From JAKJBL01 sp964461335 (lineage in GTDB: Bacteria; Bacillota; Clostridia; Christensenellales; CAG-138): 11,939 nucleotides of DNA. Location: contig CAYWTY010000055.1 in NCBI GenBank assembly GCA_964461335.1, positions 1 through 11,939 on the forward strand, in the 5' to 3' direction. The first letter of the stretch is position 1; every line of letters starts with the position of its first letter. The notes under the pieces were generated by a model. That model searched no databases. It saw only the letters and a list, made by a program, of their open reading frames with translations, and had not been told where the DNA came from. Both the position numbers and the translations under genes were made by a program. Shown one piece after another: positions 1 through 6,041 of the stretch.

Positions 1-81
1 CCATGACAGCTTTCCTTGCACAGATGTGTAACCTATGTTTGACGCCGCTACAAAAAAAAGTATGTCGAGCGCCCCTGCCAA

Positions 82-110
82 TTGAGTCCATGCGTGGAAT
101 ATGGTACCAT
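82..110 (+). promoter_or_regulatory. Possible promoter for the NlpC/P60 gene
   Basis: TTGAGT (82-87) and TACCAT (105-110) lie 17 bp apart, each matching the sigma-A consensus at 4 of 6 positions. The -10 sits inside a perfect 12-bp palindrome, TATGGTACCATA (100-111), which could be an operator. A rival reading is TTGACG (39-44) with TATGTC (61-66) at 16 bp. Neither is strong, so the assignment is tentative. Bases 1-81 hold no gene that I can support. Confidence 0.35.
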
Positions 111-156
111 AAACTTAATGCTTGGCAGGCTCTGTTTTGAGTTTGCAAGAGCTTAT

Positions 157-164
157 AAAGGGGG
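157..164 (+). promoter_or_regulatory. Ribosome binding site deciding the NlpC/P60 start
   Basis: The purine run AAAGGGGG lies 4 bp before the ATG at 169. Upstream in-frame codons would read through it and place a hydrophilic stretch ahead of the signal peptide. The site therefore favours 169 over a start at 82. Confidence 0.7.
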
Positions 165-168
165 AAAT

Positions 169-1896
169 ATGGCGCTACGGCGAGTTGCCTCAACTCTTTT
201 TGCAATACTATTTATTTTTGCTGCACTTGCAATGCCTCTAAAAGCTGCGGGTGCATTTATGCTATTCGCTTTTACAGATGATAATACGCCCCCTAAGCCA
301 ACACCAACCCCCTCGCCTACACCTGTGCCAACCCCTACTCCTGTGCCAACCCCTACGCCTGTGCCAACCCCTACGCCTGTGCCAACAGAGGGGCCTGAGC
401 AAACTCCGGGGCAGGGGACGCCTCTGCCAACAGGCACACCTGATGCATCTTCGACTCCAGGAGCTTCACCTTCTCCAACCCTGCAGCCAACGCCTTCACA
501 AAGCCCGTTGCCTACGGTTACTCCGCAGCCGTTTAAAGTGCACCTCATTGTCTTTGATGGGAGCATCCCTGCAGGCGGTGAATTCTTTTCTTTAAAACGC
601 GCTGCTTTTGCTTATGATGAACTTGGGAATTCACTTGAAGTGCAGGTTTTTGATGATGGGGGCTTTAAACAGGATGTTGCAGGCGTATATAAAATAACAT
701 TTAGTGCAATTCACCCTAAAAGTAAAGAAGAAGTTTTTAGAGAATGCACAATAACTGTTGAGCCAATAGAAGAAAAGCCATTGCGCAGCACGCTTACAGG
801 TACAAGCGACTCGCGATACAGAAAATATCGGCAATACCGCGATGAAATAGCTGCAGAACTAGCGGAGCGTATGCAAGAGCTAAACGAGCAGTTTTCACAG
901 CGTATCGCACTTTTGCTTAGCGCGTTTCCTGATGCTGCAAGCCACAAGCTTCTTAGAGCGGTATTTGCAGAAAACGAAACTGATGATGCAGACGAAGTAC
1001 AGCATGAAAGGCAGCTTGAGGAAATGGCGCTTGCCCTTGTTACAAACTGGGCGCATGTGCTTGCTGTTTTTGTTTCAACAAGCACTCTTGAGGTAGAAAA
1101 GCCGCTTGATTTGTTCAACCTTAGAAAAATTTCATTTGACGGCTTGAGCGAAGTCTTTTGGAACATGCATGAGCTTGAATTCAACTTAGTTGACGGTGAG
1201 CTTCAACTCATACTCACTGAGCTTACAAGCGAAGAAATGGTCAGCGTTTACGGGTTTAATAGAGAGCGCACAGCTCAGCTTGACGAGCTTATGCAGCCTG
1301 AATTTCAGCGCCTCTTTGCCTCGCTTACAGGGGATGCCTCCTTTGAAGAAATGAGCGAGGTGCGTTTAAATGAAATTCGTTTGGGGCTCCCAAAAGGCCT
1401 TGCAATGCAGCGTGAAGCTGTTGTTATGAAGGCGCATTCGCTTATAGGGCAGATAAGCTACTTCTTTGGCGGCAAATATCCGTTCCTAGGCTGGAACCCG
1501 CTCTGGGGGGTTCCAAAGGTCGTAACATCTCAAAGAAGCAAAACTGCGGGTTTAGTGCGAAAGTTTGGGCTTGATTGCAGCGGGTTTGTAACTTGGGTTT
1601 TCGTTAATGCATCAGGTGAGCCTACAATAATTGAAGCAATTGGCGATGGTTCAAGCAACCAGTGGCATAATTCGCGCTCCCTTGGCTGGGATGAAGCGCT
1701 GCCTGGAGACCTTGCGTTTAAAGCCCCGCCCGGTGCAACTGCTATGAACCATGTGGGCATTGTAGTTGAACGCAATGAGGATGGCAGTTACCTTATCGCC
1801 CACAGCTCATCGAGCAGAAACGGCGTTGTGCTTACTGAAGCTTGGTCAAGCGGGTTTAGGTATATGCGCAGGCCTGCGCTCTATGAGAATGCGTAA
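169..1896 (+). CDS. Exported NlpC/P60 family cell-wall peptidase with Pro-Thr linker
   Basis: This is a 575-residue exported protein. Residues 1-28 are a signal peptide or uncleaved anchor (two Arg, then a long hydrophobic stretch). Residues 41-122 are a Pro/Thr-rich stalk, partly a tandem repeat. Residues about 123-197 resemble a bacterial Ig-like fold, with the typical end AGVYKITFSA. Residues 205-410 are a charged, mostly helical region, coiled-coil-like near 215-245. The C-terminal domain (about 415-570) is NlpC/P60: FGLDCSGFVTW gives the nucleophile Cys470, NHVGIVV gives His528, and YLIAHSSS gives the third polar residue His545. Known members cleave peptidoglycan stem peptides, usually at D-Glu-diamino acid bonds; that specificity here is inferred. 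The stalk probably spans the wall. The start at 169 rests on the AAAGGGGG site. It overlaps the next gene, so the two are probably co-translated. Confidence 0.9.
   Translation: MALRRVASTLFAILFIFAALAMPLKAAGAFMLFAFTDDNTPPKPTPTPSPTPVPTPTPVPTPTPVPTPTPVPTEGPEQTPGQGTPLPTGTPDASSTPGASPSPTLQPTPSQSPLPTVTPQPFKVHLIVFDGSIPAGGEFFSLKRAAFAYDELGNSLEVQVFDDGGFKQDVAGVYKITFSAIHPKSKEEVFRECTITVEPIEEKPLRSTLTGTSDSRYRKYRQYRDEIAAELAERMQELNEQFSQRIALLLSAFPDAASHKLLRAVFAENETDDADEVQHERQLEEMALALVTNWAHVLAVFVSTSTLEVEKPLDLFNLRKISFDGLSEVFWNMHELEFNLVDGELQLILTELTSEEMVSVYGFNRERTAQLDELMQPEFQRLFASLTGDASFEEMSEVRLNEIRLGLPKGLAMQREAVVMKAHSLIGQISYFFGGKYPFLGWNPLWGVPKVVTSQRSKTAGLVRKFGLDCSGFVTWVFVNASGEPTIIEAIGDGSSNQWHNSRSLGWDEALPGDLAFKAPPGATAMNHVGIVVERNEDGSYLIAHSSSSRNGVVLTEAWSSGFRYMRRPALYENA
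322..386 (+). repeat. 18-bp tandem repeat encoding PVPTPT stalk units
   Basis: The unit CCTGTGCCAACCCCTACG occurs about 3.6 times in tandem (322-339, 340-357, 358-375, partial 376-386), with one T/G difference in the first copy. It encodes PVPTPT in the secreted peptidase's stalk. The copies are nearly identical at DNA level, so the array could change length by slippage and shorten or lengthen the stalk in frame. Confidence 0.9.
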
Positions 1897-2608
1897 CAAA
1901 ATGAAATTACCCTTCTTTTTTAAAACGAGCCTTTTAAAGTTGTTTGCAGCTATGCATCTTTTAGCTGCCTTGATAATGCTTGCTCCACAAGCGCACGCTG
2001 AAGAAGCCCTTAAATGGGTTTGTACGCCTGAGGCAGGCAAGCCCGTACATGTTGGAGACACGCTTTCTTATACACTCTTTGTAGGCCCAAGCGGCGTAGT
2101 GGATGCTTGGGTTGCGCTGCGCATTAAACTTGGCAAAGGTATGCGCTTAATTCAAGAAAGCGTTGTGATATCGCCTAATGAGCTATCTGAGGAGCTAAGC
2201 GTGCCCGTCACTCTTGAAAGCGAAGCTGAAAATGCAGCTTTAGAGCGTGAACTGGTTTTGGGAAACGAAGGGTTCGTAGTGCTTAGCGAAAAGCTTTGCG
2301 AGGGTGATGCATTTTCGTTTAGTGCAGTAGTGGATGCACCAGATGCGGAAGTTTTTGCACTGGCGCAGACTGATAGGCATAAGTCTGATATTTCGCATAT
2401 TCTTGATACATCCCAAGTAAATGAGCAGGCTGAACGCGTGTTTAGCGAAGATAAGCATTTTAACCCTCAAGTGCAGCAAAAACAAGGCTCCAAAACAACG
2501 CTTTGGGGCGGGTTGGCGCTTTGTTTCGCCTTAACAGGGCTTATAGGGCTTCGGCTTTATAAACAGTGGCTGCCATGGTTTAAAAAAACATTTGCAAAAA
2601 GCAAATAA
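1883..2608 (+). CDS. Membrane-anchored surface protein, unknown function (DUF11-like fold)
   Basis: This 241-residue protein has a signal peptide (hydrophobic 18-38, probable cleavage AHA-E at 39/40), an extracellular domain at about 44-160 and a charged linker at 160-205. A C-terminal membrane helix (about 206-226) is followed by a basic tail, KKTFAKSK. The layout is that of a type I membrane protein. The segment around VHVGDTLSYTLFVGPSGVVDAWV resembles the start of DUF11-like beta-sandwich domains seen in Gram-positive surface proteins; this is pattern likeness, not proof. Two Cys (47 and 139) could form a disulfide. It overlaps the NlpC/P60 gene by 14 nt and has no good ribosome binding site, which suggests coupled translation. 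Starts at 1889 or 1901 are also possible. The pairing suggests a partner or anchor for the peptidase. I do not recognise the family. Confidence 0.75.
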   Translation: MRMRNKMKLPFFFKTSLLKLFAAMHLLAALIMLAPQAHAEEALKWVCTPEAGKPVHVGDTLSYTLFVGPSGVVDAWVALRIKLGKGMRLIQESVVISPNELSEELSVPVTLESEAENAALERELVLGNEGFVVLSEKLCEGDAFSFSAVVDAPDAEVFALAQTDRHKSDISHILDTSQVNEQAERVFSEDKHFNPQVQQKQGSKTTLWGGLALCFALTGLIGLRLYKQWLPWFKKTFAKSK

Positions 2609-2636
2609 GCGATAAGATAAATACCTTCGTTTATTG

Positions 2637-2660
2637 GAACAGCAGGCGCTGTTCTTTTTC
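2637..2660 (+). terminator. Intrinsic terminator after the peptidase pair
   Basis: GAACAGC (2637-2643) and GCTGTTC (2648-2654) form a perfect 7-bp stem with an AGGC loop, followed by TTTTTC. It lies 28 bp past the stop codon at 2608 and ends the transcript of the first two genes. Confidence 0.85.
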
Positions 2661-2716
2661 TTCCAAAAATTATATCTGAGTGTGCTAAAATTTTTGTTGT
2701 AGTAATATTTTGCTAA

Positions 2717-2745
2717 TTGACATATAGTGCAGTACACAGTATAGT
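2717..2745 (+). promoter_or_regulatory. Strong sigma-A promoter of the padR operon
   Basis: TTGACA (2717-2722, perfect) and TATAGT (2740-2745, 5 of 6) are separated by 17 bp. TATAGT also occurs at 2723-2728, directly after the -35, and CAGTA occurs twice in the spacer, so this small direct-repeat block may be the binding site of the PadR product. Autoregulation is usual for PadR genes but is inferred here. Confidence 0.85.
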
Positions 2746-2764
2746 AGGAAATACATTATTGCCG

Positions 2765-2772
2765 AAAGGAGG
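2765..2772 (+). promoter_or_regulatory. Ribosome binding site of padR-type gene
   Basis: AAAGGAGG is a near-perfect anti-16S match 9 bp before the ATG at 2782. It abuts the alternative TTG at 2773, which is therefore not a credible start. Confidence 0.9.
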
Positions 2773-2781
2773 TTGTTAGTA

Positions 2782-3120
2782 ATGGAGGAGGTTCTGTCCG
2801 GCCTTGTGCTTGAGCTAAGGCGCGGCAGTATTGTGCTTGCAGTACTATCACAGCTTGAAGAGCCTGTCTACGGTTATTATCTTGTAAACTTGCTTTCAAA
2901 AAGCGGCGTTCCTGTTGAAGTAAACACGCTTTACCCACTGTTGCGCAGGTTAGAAGGGCAGGGGGTGTTAGAGAGCAACTGGGAGACGAGCGGCACAAAA
3001 CCGCGCAAATATTACGCGCTTACGCCAATGGGCAAAGAGGTGTACCTCTTGCTTAAAAAGAATTGGCTAGCCCTAGTAAAGAGCATTAACCTATTGATGG
3101 AGGGAACGAATAATGGCTGA
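2782..3120 (+). CDS. PadR-family winged-helix transcriptional regulator
   Basis: At 112 residues this is the short PadR class (PadR-s2 size, about 105-115). It has an N-terminal helix and the PadR signature: RRGSIVLAVLSQLEEPVYGYYLVNLL (13-38) covers the first helices. VEVNTLYPLLRRLEGQGVLESNW (45-67) is the recognition helix and start of the wing. TKPRKYYALTPMGKEV (72-87) is the wing and the start of the C-terminal dimerisation helix. Such proteins are homodimeric repressors that bind small molecules or stress signals and often control their own operon. The next gene, a HAAS-domain membrane protein, starts 8 nt before this stop, the classic PadR-HAAS pair in Bacillota. No ligand can be read from the sequence. 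Confidence 0.93.
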   Translation: MEEVLSGLVLELRRGSIVLAVLSQLEEPVYGYYLVNLLSKSGVPVEVNTLYPLLRRLEGQGVLESNWETSGTKPRKYYALTPMGKEVYLLLKKNWLALVKSINLLMEGTNNG

Positions 3121-4102
3121 ATACGATTTAATTGAAAGGTATATTTACGCAGTCACAAAAAAACTGCCGTATAAAACGCGCAAAGATATAGCAGAAGAAC
3201 TGCGGCAGCCTATTTTAGATATGCTTGAACAGCGCTCTGGTGACCTTGTGCCTACAGAACACGATATACGCGTTGTACTTACTGAGCTTGGCACACCGAG
3301 CGAACTAGCGGAAAAATACAACCCGGACAAATATTCCGCTTTAATAAGCTCGCCATATTATAGGACTTATAAATTTGTGCTAAAGATAGTATTGCTTGCG
3401 ATGTCTGGCGGGCTTTTGCTCGCATTTACACTTTCAGCGTTTCTTATAGAGGGCAGACATCCGTTAATGACAATACTTAGCTTTTTCGGCAGCTTAATAA
3501 ACGGTGGACTATTCGCCTTTGGGTTTGTAACAATCATATTTGCTTTTTTTGAGCGCAAGGGTGTAAAACTAAACAGCAATGAAGAGGCGCTCTCAAACCT
3601 GCCGCCAGTTCCAAAAAAGGATGAACGTATTAAGCGAGCAGAACCAATTTTCGGGATAGTGTTTTCTCTCATATTTTTAATAGTGTTCCTGTTTGCAGCA
3701 CCATGGGTTATAGGTGCGTTTATAAAAGGCGGCAGGTTCATCCATTTCTTCAACCAAGCGACTATTCAAAGGCTTTGGCCGCTTGTAGCAATAGTATTTG
3801 CAGCCGGTACAGCTAAGGAAGCCTTTAAGCTTTATGAGGGCAGGTATACAAGGCGCCTTGCAATAGGCATGCTCGTTTTAAACATTATAAGCTTTACTGC
3901 AATGGCTTTGTTAATGGGTGCAGAGGGTTTAATCAATGAGGCATTTCTTGCTGCATTAGAGGCACCCTTTGGTGAAGCAGGCTTGTTTATGCAGTTCTTC
4001 TTCGGAAACATCCAAAACTTTATGGTTGTGGTAATGGGTTTTGCTGTTTTGCTCGAAACAGTTGATGGGTTTATAAAAGCACACAGGTATGCAAAAGGCT
4101 AA
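3113..4102 (+). CDS. HAAS (DUF1700-like) domain multi-pass membrane protein
   Basis: This 329-residue protein has an N-terminal soluble helical domain (1-72) of the HAAS/DUF1700 type: an acidic-basic helix pair, then TELGTPSELAEKY, the conserved ending of such domains. About six membrane segments follow (roughly 86-111, 117-146, 178-203, 220-235, 248-270, 295-317), with a basic cytoplasmic loop near 147-177 (PPVPKKDERIKR). In Bacillota, HAAS domains typically follow a PadR gene and are thought to couple the regulator to a membrane process; the exact biochemistry is unknown. The start has a GGAGGG site at 3099-3104 and overlaps padR by 8 nt, so translation is coupled. It may sense envelope state or sequester the PadR protein, which is inference. 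Transport activity is not supported by any motif I can see. Confidence 0.82.
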   Translation: MAEYDLIERYIYAVTKKLPYKTRKDIAEELRQPILDMLEQRSGDLVPTEHDIRVVLTELGTPSELAEKYNPDKYSALISSPYYRTYKFVLKIVLLAMSGGLLLAFTLSAFLIEGRHPLMTILSFFGSLINGGLFAFGFVTIIFAFFERKGVKLNSNEEALSNLPPVPKKDERIKRAEPIFGIVFSLIFLIVFLFAAPWVIGAFIKGGRFIHFFNQATIQRLWPLVAIVFAAGTAKEAFKLYEGRYTRRLAIGMLVLNIISFTAMALLMGAEGLINEAFLAALEAPFGEAGLFMQFFFGNIQNFMVVVMGFAVLLETVDGFIKAHRYAKG

Positions 4103-4143
4103 GTTTGCAACTGTGCCTTTAAGTTAAGATATAAGCCTTTACA

Positions 4144-4644
4144 TTACCTGTTGCCCTGCATGCCTCCAAGCAGTTGTGCAAGCATTAATGGGTTCATGCC
4201 TGAACTGTTGCCCTGGCCGAACATATTTTGGCCGGGGCTTTGCTGCATATTCATAAGCTGCGTAAGCATCTGGAGCATTTGTAGCTGGTTCCCCATATTC
4301 TGCTGTGCATTTTGGGGGTTCCCGCTTTGGGCGTTTACAGGCTGTGCCTGTTCGTAAACTACTTCAGGCTGCTTAGGCCTTAAGTTTTCACTCACTCCCA
4401 TTGCTTTGCAAAGTTCGCTGTAGTGCGATGCCGATAAATACTCGCGCATTGAAGCAACATACCCGCGCACACCTTGCATTCCGTGTTCGCGCCGAATTTG
4501 CTGTGCAAGCATTATTGAAGGCTCTGCAGAATAATCTAATTCATTATCATTTTCCATTTTAGGTATGCCATCCCCCTGCTCAGTTTGGTCTATTGTTGAG
4601 CGTGAGCCTTTTACAGGCAGCGATTGCGGTGAATATCTGGCCAT
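4144..4644 (-). CDS. Unknown protein with Met/Gln/Asn-rich C-terminal half
   Basis: I do not recognise this 166-residue protein. Residues 1-40 are polar and probably disordered. Residues 41-85 look like a compact helical region (SIMLAQQIRREHG...YSELCKAMGV). Residues 97-166 are rich in Gln, Asn, Met and Gly, with LQMLQMLTQLMNMQQ predicted helical and Gly-rich ends. There is no signal peptide or membrane helix, so it is probably cytoplasmic or an assembly or coat-like protein. The ATG at 4644 is preceded by GGGGGT (minus strand, 4651-4656). It is transcribed divergently from the 97-residue gene and converges on the HAAS gene, with only 41 bp between the stops. Low-complexity composition makes homology searches weak, but the clear ribosome binding site and isolated position support a real gene. 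Confidence 0.7.
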   Translation of the reverse strand: MARYSPQSLPVKGSRSTIDQTEQGDGIPKMENDNELDYSAEPSIMLAQQIRREHGMQGVRGYVASMREYLSASHYSELCKAMGVSENLRPKQPEVVYEQAQPVNAQSGNPQNAQQNMGNQLQMLQMLTQLMNMQQSPGQNMFGQGNSSGMNPLMLAQLLGGMQGNR

Positions 4645-4669
4645 TTGGCCACCCCCTATTCTCTCTATT

Positions 4670-4698
4670 TATCATATGCTCTATTATGGCGGTTGTGC
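4670..4698 (-). promoter_or_regulatory. Possible sporulation-type (sigma-K-like) promoter
   Basis: On the minus strand CATATGATA (4678-4670) fits the sigma-K -10 pattern CATAnnnTA. It is preceded by AC after exactly 16 bp, which fits the loose -35. The implied start is about 18 nt before the ATG at 4644, enough for the ribosome binding site. The pattern carries little information and no clear sigma-A promoter is seen instead, so this is a tentative call. Confidence 0.25.
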
Positions 4699-4757
4699 AC
4701 TCACACTTCTCATACTGCATATTATGGAATTAGTCAGTAAATCTTGGAGGTGGAAAT

Positions 4758-5051
4758 ATGAAACAACCGGATCTTCGAAGCTTTAAACAAAACCCCGAGC
4801 TTAAACGGCAGGCTTCTGAAGCTGCCAACCCTGAGACTATGGCGATTTTACAGAATACATTTTTACAGTATCAAGGCAAGAGCGAAACTGAACTTATAGA
4901 CGAGCTAATGAATAAGGCAAGAATTCAGCGTCAAAAAGGGATGCTCAGCAACAATCAGCTTCAGACCCTTGCTAATCTCCTTAGCCCTATGCTCACAGGG
5001 GAACAGCTTGAGCGAATGCGCTCGCTTATTGAAGAGTTAATGCAGGAATAG
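4758..5051 (+). CDS. Small helical cytoplasmic protein, unknown function
   Basis: This 97-residue protein is nearly all predicted helix, acidic at the end (LIEELMQE), with no Cys, signal peptide or membrane segment. The segments NPETMAILQNTFLQYQ and LSNNQLQTLANLLSPMLT look like amphipathic helices of a bundle. The start is well marked by GGAGGTGG (4746-4753) five bases before the ATG. It is divergent from the Met/Gln-rich gene across 113 bp and converges with holA, leaving only 12 bp between the stops, with no obvious terminator. I do not recognise the family. The divergent layout suggests that the two unknown genes may be controlled together. Confidence 0.75.
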   Translation: MKQPDLRSFKQNPELKRQASEAANPETMAILQNTFLQYQGKSETELIDELMNKARIQRQKGMLSNNQLQTLANLLSPMLTGEQLERMRSLIEELMQE

Positions 5052-5063
5052 AGTTTTTAAAGG

Positions 5064-6041
5064 TTAGCAAAAATACTTCAGCACAGCAATTTCAAGCGCA
5101 TGTGCTGCATTCATGCGCCCGCTTATTTGAAGGTAGTTTATTTCTGAAAACTCAAGCACTGCCTCTTGGAGCGCTTCTATACTGAGGCGCTTTGCGCCTG
5201 AAAGCGCAAGTTTTGCTGGGTAGGGCTTCAGCTTCAGCCTTTTTGCAATAATATCCGGGTTTGCTTTATTGCCTTGGTTAAGCAGGAGCCTTGCACCGAG
5301 CATATTCTTGCATTGCCCGCTCAAATAATGCGCTACCCCAATCGCGCTGCCGGAATCATCATTTACTAAGTACTTGAGCGTTCTAAGCCCCTCTTCAGTT
5401 TTTCCGAAGAAGAATTCGTTGAGCATATTGAAAATAGCGTATTCTTGGTTTGATATAACACATTTGTTAACTGTCTCTACAGTAACAGGAAAACCAGGGC
5501 CTGCATAGTCTGCAGCTTTATTTGTTTCGTTTAAGAGCATTGAGGCGTCGACACCTACCATGTTAACAAGAAGCTTAATTGCTTCAGGTTCAGCTTTCAT
5601 GCCGCGCTTGCTTAAGGTTTGGCTGACAAACTTTTGTGCGACCCGTTCAGTCAGCTTTTCAAAAACTATCTCGCGGTTTACTTCTTTTGCTTTGTTTATA
5701 AGCCCGCTGCCGCATTTTCCGCGCATATAAAGTATTAGTGTCGTTGTTTGTGGCATTGTAGGCGCATAGTCAAAAAGCGTTCGTGCCTCAGAGTCAGCTA
5801 TATTACGGCAAATAATTACTCTTCTATCTGATAAAAAGGGCAGGAGTTCGCATGCTTCTTTTACTGTAGCTGCAGATGGGGCATAAAACTGGGCAACATT
5901 TAACTCGCGGCTAAGCGGGTCAATGCTCTCAATAAGGTTTACGAGTGCGCTCTGTTTTACATATTCCTCTTCTCCGTGAAAAAGGAAAATACCGCTTATT
6001 GCGCCTTTTGTAAGGAGCGCGTTGAATTGTGCATAGTCCAT
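5064..6041 (-). CDS. holA: DNA polymerase III subunit delta
   Basis: HolA is the clamp-loader subunit that opens the beta sliding clamp during replication. The 325-residue length is usual for the family (about 330-345). Residues 1-130 form the degenerate AAA+ domain with the typical opening GIFLFHGEEEYVKQSAL and the strand DRRVIICRN. Residues 130-200 are the middle domain (LTERVAQKFVSQTLSKRGMKAEPEAIKLLVNMVG). Residues 205-325 form the C-terminal collar helices, ending in HALEIAVLKYF. As in the family, the Walker A lysine is absent, because delta does not hydrolyse ATP. The ATG at 6041 has GGAGAG at 6045-6050. The gene lies 46 nt inside the end of comEC. The comEC-holA order is common in Bacillota; the rpsT gene often found beyond holA is missing here. 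Confidence 0.95.
   Translation of the reverse strand: MDYAQFNALLTKGAISGIFLFHGEEEYVKQSALVNLIESIDPLSRELNVAQFYAPSAATVKEACELLPFLSDRRVIICRNIADSEARTLFDYAPTMPQTTTLILYMRGKCGSGLINKAKEVNREIVFEKLTERVAQKFVSQTLSKRGMKAEPEAIKLLVNMVGVDASMLLNETNKAADYAGPGFPVTVETVNKCVISNQEYAIFNMLNEFFFGKTEEGLRTLKYLVNDDSGSAIGVAHYLSGQCKNMLGARLLLNQGNKANPDIIAKRLKLKPYPAKLALSGAKRLSIEALQEAVLEFSEINYLQISGRMNAAHALEIAVLKYFC

Noticed and set aside
3..140. A 45-codon plus-strand frame starting MTAFLAQMCNLC near the window edge
   Set aside because: No ribosome binding site can be seen upstream, it crosses the likely promoter of the peptidase gene, and its composition is not protein-like.
153..566. A 137-codon minus-strand frame rich in Gly and Val
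   Set aside because: It is the antisense reading of the Pro-Thr repeat region, whose GC-rich repeats lack stops on both strands.
4094..4120. AAAGGC...GCCTTT stem between the convergent HAAS and Gln-rich genes
   Set aside because: The 6-bp stem has a 15-base loop and no T-run; not convincing as a terminator.
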